From: VXNF01 sp965116465
GTDB lineage: Bacteria > Actinomycetota > Acidimicrobiia > Acidimicrobiales > CATQHL01
Assembly: GCA_965116465.1 (NCBI GenBank)
Contig: OZ220687.1
Location: 2,914,001 to 2,978,000, forward strand
Length of the DNA: 64,000 nucleotides
Direction: 5' to 3'
Part shown: positions 60,751 to 64,000 of the stretch, in pieces
Layout of the letters: every line of letters begins with the position of its first letter
Numbering within the stretch: position 1 is the stretch's first letter
Program-made: the position numbers and the translations under genes
The notes under the pieces: model-generated
Database searches by the model: none
Seen by the model: the letters and a program-made list of their open reading frames with translations, nothing else
Told to the model about the DNA's origin: nothing

Positions 60751-61977
60751 TCAGGGTGCCTTGGTGAAGATCACCGGGTAGCGGCCGAAGTAGGGCCGCG
60801 TCGTGGAGGCGTCCATCTCGGGTGGGTCGTCGGGATCGGGGATGCAGCCGTGGTCGAACATCGTCTGCACCGCCACCGGCGTGACGCCGAAGAGGTGCCC
60901 GTCGAGACCGGTCTCGGTGTCGAGGACGATGCCGGCGGCCAGGTCCTGTCCGATGCAGGCGTGCATGCCCATGCCGAAGCTGAGTCCCCAGGGGTGGACG
61001 CCCTCGGCGATCTCTCGCAGCGGGTTGAAGTCCTCTGCGTCGCCGCCGAACGCCGCCGGGTCCCGGTTGACCTTCGGCAGGTCGATGACGACGCGGTCGC
61101 CGATGCCGATCGCCGTGCCGTCGGCGAGAGTGAAGTCGGCCTCCGCCCAGCGCACGGCAACCGGACTGGAGGGTTGCAGGCGGATCGTCTCGTGCGTGGC
61201 CCGCTGGCAGAAGAGGCGATCCGTGCGGGGGCGATCGGCGTCGTCGGGATGTGCCTGCAGCCAGCTGAAGATGTGGTGCATGGTGCGCGTGAAGGCGGTG
61301 GCGCTGGTGTGGGCTCCGGCGAGCAGGTAGAAGGCCACCTCGCGGCAGATGATCTCCGGCGTGAGGTCCAGGTTGTCCTGGTTGCGGACCAGCACGCTCA
61401 ACACGTCGGGCGGCAGCTCGGACGCCTCTGCGGTGCCGGTGGCGATGCTGTCCAGGATGGCTCGGCGACGTTCGATTCCCGGTGCCAGGAACTCTCGCTG
61501 GAACGCCTGCAGAGCCGCATGCACCTCGGCCGACTTGACCTCCTTGTCGCCGGTGTGGTGGGCGATCGTGGCGCCCTCGATGAACAGCATGAGGTAGTCG
61601 TAGAGCCGGAACGTCTCCTCCGGGGTGCCCTCGGGGCGGTCCACGCCGGCGGTGAGGGCGGCCAGGTTCATCATCAACTGGTGGCTGAAGCGCACGAGTT
61701 CGGTGCGGCCCGCCGCCAGGTGCGGCGCCAGCGTCTCGTCGAAGATGGCCGGGAACAGGTCCTGCTCGTAGTGCCAGAAGGTGTCCCGCCGGAAGAGGCG
61801 GTTCTCGAGGCGGCGCCGGTTGCGGTGCTCGGCGCCGTGCAGGTTGATGACCACATCGGCCATGACCACGTCGCCCTCGTCGTAGGAGCCCTGGCGCAGG
61901 TCGCGGTTGCGGTAGCACTGCTGCGCCGCGGCATAGGTGTCGATGGTGACGGTCCGGGGAGTGGTGGTCGCGGTCAT
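60751..61977 (-). CDS. Cytochrome P450
   Basis: A 408-residue bacterial class I P450 from ATG 61977. The I-helix has LLAGAHTSATAFTRTMHH (here His-Thr-Ser rather than the usual Glu/Asp-Thr), the ExxR motif is ETIRL, PERF-like region AFGGDAEDFNPLRE, and the heme loop FGMGMHACIGQDLAAG holds the axial Cys near residue 340. It is soluble and needs ferredoxin partners, not found here. The end TTRPYFGRYPVIFTKAP resembles the end of the edge gene at 63918, so two paralogous P450s flank the SDR genes. Substrate unknown. Confidence 0.94.
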   Translation of the reverse strand: MTATTTPRTVTIDTYAAAQQCYRNRDLRQGSYDEGDVVMADVVINLHGAEHRNRRRLENRLFRRDTFWHYEQDLFPAIFDETLAPHLAAGRTELVRFSHQLMMNLAALTAGVDRPEGTPEETFRLYDYLMLFIEGATIAHHTGDKEVKSAEVHAALQAFQREFLAPGIERRRAILDSIATGTAEASELPPDVLSVLVRNQDNLDLTPEIICREVAFYLLAGAHTSATAFTRTMHHIFSWLQAHPDDADRPRTDRLFCQRATHETIRLQPSSPVAVRWAEADFTLADGTAIGIGDRVVIDLPKVNRDPAAFGGDAEDFNPLREIAEGVHPWGLSFGMGMHACIGQDLAAGIVLDTETGLDGHLFGVTPVAVQTMFDHGCIPDPDDPPEMDASTTRPYFGRYPVIFTKAP

Positions 61978-62004
61978 GATCGGCGCCTCATGGTAGGGAG
62001 TCCC

Positions 62005-62364
62005 TCAGAAGTCGGCATCGTCGAGAGCGACGGTCTGGTGGACGATGAAGCCACCCGCCACGGTGAATGTGTCGCACCCGGAGGTGCCGTCGCCCGGCCC
62101 TCCCTCGATGCGCCAGCGCACCGACACGCTCCCGTCGCGGTGGTGGCTTCGCTCGCCGAAGACCACCTCGCCGCCTCCGAGGCGTTGCGGGACCGAGGTG
62201 AAGTACTCGGCGATCACCGCCGCGCCGTCGTAGGAGGCGTCGTGGCGAACGAGCACCGCGTCGGGGGCATAGTCGGCCGCCATGGCGGCGGGGTCGCCGC
62301 CCAGGACCGCCGCGAGGTGGTCCTCGACGACCTGGCGGGGGCTGCGTGCCGCCAGATCAGTCAT
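62005..62364 (-). CDS. SnoaL/NTF2-like small protein
   Basis: A 119-residue protein from ATG 62364, overlapping the SDR stop by eight bases. QVVEDHLAAVLGGDPAAMAADYAPDAVLVRHDASYDGAAVIAEYF and later VRWRIEGGPGDGTSGCDTFTVAGGFIVHQTV form the cone-shaped NTF2 fold used by SnoaL-like cyclases, ketosteroid isomerases and dehydratases. It probably acts on an intermediate of the P450/SDR route. The family is too diverse to name the reaction. The longer upstream frame runs over the SDR gene and is not used. Confidence 0.85.
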   Translation of the reverse strand: MTDLAARSPRQVVEDHLAAVLGGDPAAMAADYAPDAVLVRHDASYDGAAVIAEYFTSVPQRLGGGEVVFGERSHHRDGSVSVRWRIEGGPGDGTSGCDTFTVAGGFIVHQTVALDDADF

Positions 62365-63121
62365 GCGTGACTCCCAGCCCCAGGCCGCCGTCCACCACCA
62401 GCACCTCGCCGGTGGTCCACTCGGCCCGTGCCAGGTACTCGAATGCCTCGGCGATCTCGGCGGCGGTGCCGATGCGCCCGAGGGCGTGGGCACCGGACAT
62501 GGCCGCCAGCCGGGCCGCGGCCTGCTCGTCATCGAAGAGGCCCGCCCGCTGGTTGATCTCGGTCAGGACCGCGCCGGGGCGCACGCAGCCCACCCTGATG
62601 CCCTGGGGGCCCAATTCGGCGGCCAGCACGCCGGTGAGCGTCTCGATGGCGCCCTTGGTGGCCGCATACGGCGCCACACCCGGGAAGGCGCGCTTGGTGT
62701 GCACCGAGCCCACGAAGAGCACGCAGCCCCGGCTGGCGCGCAGGTGTGGCACCGCCAGCCCGCACAGCATCATTCCCGCTACGACGTTGCTGTGGAAGAG
62801 CTCCAGCAGCCGGTCCTCCTCCAGTTGCTCCACCGGTCCCCGGTACATGTTCCCGGCGTTGTTGATGAGCACGTCCAGCCGCTCGCCGCCGTGGCTGACG
62901 GCGGTGCGGATCATGCGCTCCCGGTCGGCGGCCACCGTGACGTCACCCGCCACCGCGCAGCAGCGCGCGCCGAGCCGGCCCGCCACCGCCTCCACCTTCT
63001 CGGCCCGCCGGCCGGTGATGGTCACCGAGGCCCCGGCGGCGACGAAGTGCTCGGCCGCTCCCTCGCCGATGCCCGAGCCGCCGCCGGTGATGAGCACCGA
63101 CATGCCCTCTGTGGGCCTCAT
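62357..63121 (-). CDS. Short-chain dehydrogenase/reductase
   Basis: A 254-residue classical SDR from ATG 63121 (ATGA overlap with the upstream SDR). Cofactor motif TGGGSGIGEG (residues 12-21), TGRRAEK after strand 2 suggesting NADP(H), NNAG near 92, Ser in FVGSVHTK and YAATKGA giving the Tyr-Lys pair, and the end TTGEVLVVDGGLGLG. It should oxidise or reduce a hydroxyl/keto group of the substrate handled by the adjacent P450s. It is not a close copy of the neighbouring SDR. Confidence 0.93.
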   Translation of the reverse strand: MRPTEGMSVLITGGGSGIGEGAAEHFVAAGASVTITGRRAEKVEAVAGRLGARCCAVAGDVTVAADRERMIRTAVSHGGERLDVLINNAGNMYRGPVEQLEEDRLLELFHSNVVAGMMLCGLAVPHLRASRGCVLFVGSVHTKRAFPGVAPYAATKGAIETLTGVLAAELGPQGIRVGCVRPGAVLTEINQRAGLFDDEQAAARLAAMSGAHALGRIGTAAEIAEAFEYLARAEWTTGEVLVVDGGLGLGVTHD

Positions 63122-63921
63122 GACGCCCCCGCCCGTCCCGGAGTGCGGGCCGCCTCGCCGACGCCGTCCACGCTGGCCGGCCGTGGCAGTTGCGAGAGGA
63201 TCGACATCGTGATGCCGCCGTCGACGAGCAGCGTCTGGCCGCACACGTAGTCGGCGTCGGGGGAGGCGAGCCAGAGAACCGCCTTGGCGATGTCCGTGGT
63301 GGTGCCGAGCCGGCCGCGCGGCACGGCCAGTTCGCGTTCGGCACGCAGCGCGGGGTCGGCGTTGATGGGCGCCGACATCCCGCCGTCGATCAGGCCCGGA
63401 GCCACGCAGTTGACCCTGATCCCGAACCGCGACCACTCCAGCGCCATCTGCTGGGTCAGCATGATGATCCCCGCCTTCGTGGAGGCGTAGGCGCCGGCGT
63501 TGGGTCCGGGGACGGTGCCGTTCATCGACGCCATGTTCACGATCCGGCCGCCCCCGGCGGTGGCCATGCGTCGTGCCGCCGCCCGGCCGCACAGGAACGT
63601 GCCGACGAGGTTGACCGCCACGACGGCACCGAAGTCGGCGGCGCTGTGTTCCAGCAGCGGGCCGAAGCGCACGATGCCGGCGTTGTTGACGAGCACCTCG
63701 GGGGTGCCGAAGCTGTCGAAGGCGGCCTCGACTTGGTCCTCGTCGGCGACAGAGGCCTCCAGCGCCACGGCGCCGTCGATCCCGCCGGCGGTGCGCCGGG
63801 CCCCGGCGCCGTCGACGTCCAGCACGCCCACGCGGTAGCCCGCCGCTGCCGCCAGCCGGGCGATCTCGGCGCCGATGCCGGCGGCGCCGCCGGTCACGAG
63901 GAGGGAACGATCGGCCGTCAT
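63118..63921 (-). CDS. Short-chain dehydrogenase/reductase
   Basis: A 267-residue classical SDR from ATG 63921, which overlaps the stop of the edge P450 gene. TGGAAGIGAE (residues 10-19), LDVDG with Asp after strand 2 suggesting NAD(H), VNNAGI near 80, Ser in NMASMNG, YASTKAG, and YVCGQTLLVDGGI. The C-terminal ~25 residues (LPRPASVDGVGEAARTPGRAGAS) form a variable tail. Two different SDRs with opposite predicted cofactor preference side by side suggest sequential oxidation and reduction or epimerisation of an alcohol. Confidence 0.93.
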   Translation of the reverse strand: MTADRSLLVTGGAAGIGAEIARLAAAAGYRVGVLDVDGAGARRTAGGIDGAVALEASVADEDQVEAAFDSFGTPEVLVNNAGIVRFGPLLEHSAADFGAVVAVNLVGTFLCGRAAARRMATAGGGRIVNMASMNGTVPGPNAGAYASTKAGIIMLTQQMALEWSRFGIRVNCVAPGLIDGGMSAPINADPALRAERELAVPRGRLGTTTDIAKAVLWLASPDADYVCGQTLLVDGGITMSILSQLPRPASVDGVGEAARTPGRAGAS

Positions 63922-64000
63922 GGCTGCTCCTGAGGTTCCGGGAAGATGATGGGGTACGAGGAGAAGTGGCGGCGCTTGGTGTTGGGGTCCTGCACGGGCG
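63918..64000 (-). CDS. C-terminal end of a second cytochrome P450 (rest beyond window)
   Basis: Only about 26 codons are visible: PVQDPNTKRRHFSSYPIIFPEPQEQP followed by TGA at 63918. The RRHFSSYPIIFPEP end parallels RPYFGRYPVIFTKAP, the end of the P450 at 60751. The stop overlaps the SDR start (ATGA), so this gene is the upstream member of the same operon. Assignment rests on this short similarity. Confidence 0.55.
   Translation of the reverse strand, partial: PVQDPNTKRRHFSSYPIIFPEPQEQP

Noticed and set aside
1..64000. tRNA or integrase attachment sites explaining the island
   Set aside because: No cloverleaf-like sequence or phage-type integrase was recognised by eye; a tRNA scan would be decisive.

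Overview
The window is high-G+C DNA with densely packed genes, frequent GTG starts, many ATGA or GTGA stop/start overlaps, and lipoprotein signal peptides ending in an Ala-Cys lipobox. The gene mix (sugar-acid catabolism, several CoA-dependent degradation genes, P450s, short-chain dehydrogenases, DUF222-HNH genes) fits an actinobacterium, probably of the Acidimicrobiia type; this placement is inference, as no rRNA or tRNA is present.

Left part (1-18 kb). After the edge fragment of a GCS2-type carboxylate-amine ligase comes a deoxy-sugar or sugar-acid locus: an enolase-superfamily dehydratase, an L-rhamnose mutarotase, a complete sugar ABC importer (lipoprotein with an unusual Ala/Glu-rich spacer, double ATPase, permease) and a lactonase-like amidohydrolase. 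Next are a class II Fic protein with a palindromic operator at its start, a 14-repeat RCC1-type lipoprotein broken by one missing base, a membrane fatty acid hydroxylase/sterol desaturase-type protein, a divergent pair (arabinose/fucose-isomerase-like protein against an uncharacterised protein, alcohol dehydrogenase and esterase), a glutaminyl cyclase, and a VOC protein with a truncated flavoprotein.

Middle (19-31 kb). Two divergent operons encode a CoA-dependent degradation route: two acyl-CoA synthetases, a MenB/BadI-type crotonase, an acyl-CoA dehydrogenase, an SDR, a CMD-family protein, an amidohydrolase, a DUF35 zinc-ribbon protein and a thiolase-like enzyme. Two paralogues of an unrecognised protein family, each built from two similar halves, sit one in each operon.

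Rearranged zone (31-36.7 kb). A DUF2442/DUF4160 pair, a DUF222-HNH gene split by a 1,318-bp IS3-type element with an intact 4-bp target duplication, a microhomology fusion of acyl-CoA dehydrogenase and thiolase fragments, a Uma2 protein, a phytanoyl-CoA dioxygenase with a deleted centre, and two copies of a ~57-bp repeat mark this as a scrapyard and an insertion hot spot.

Defence island (36.9-58.6 kb). DUF3644 and small unknown genes precede a complete class 1 DISARM operon (drmD-drmMI-drmA-drmB-drmC, every junction overlapping). It is followed by a clearly lower-G+C module: a DNA amino-methyltransferase, a protein with two GHKL ATPase domains (MORC/Hsp90-like at the N-terminus, histidine-kinase-like at the C-terminus), and a receiver-domain protein of unknown output. 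This three-gene module is the best candidate here for an undescribed conflict system.

Right end (58.7-64 kb). A tightly coupled reverse-strand operon of P450 (edge fragment), two SDRs, an NTF2-like protein, a second P450, a heme-oxygenase-like diiron protein and an acyl-CoA dehydrogenase suggests oxidation of a hydrophobic or terpenoid/steroid-like substrate.

No tRNA, rRNA or CRISPR array was seen. No gap between genes exceeds about 300 bases.
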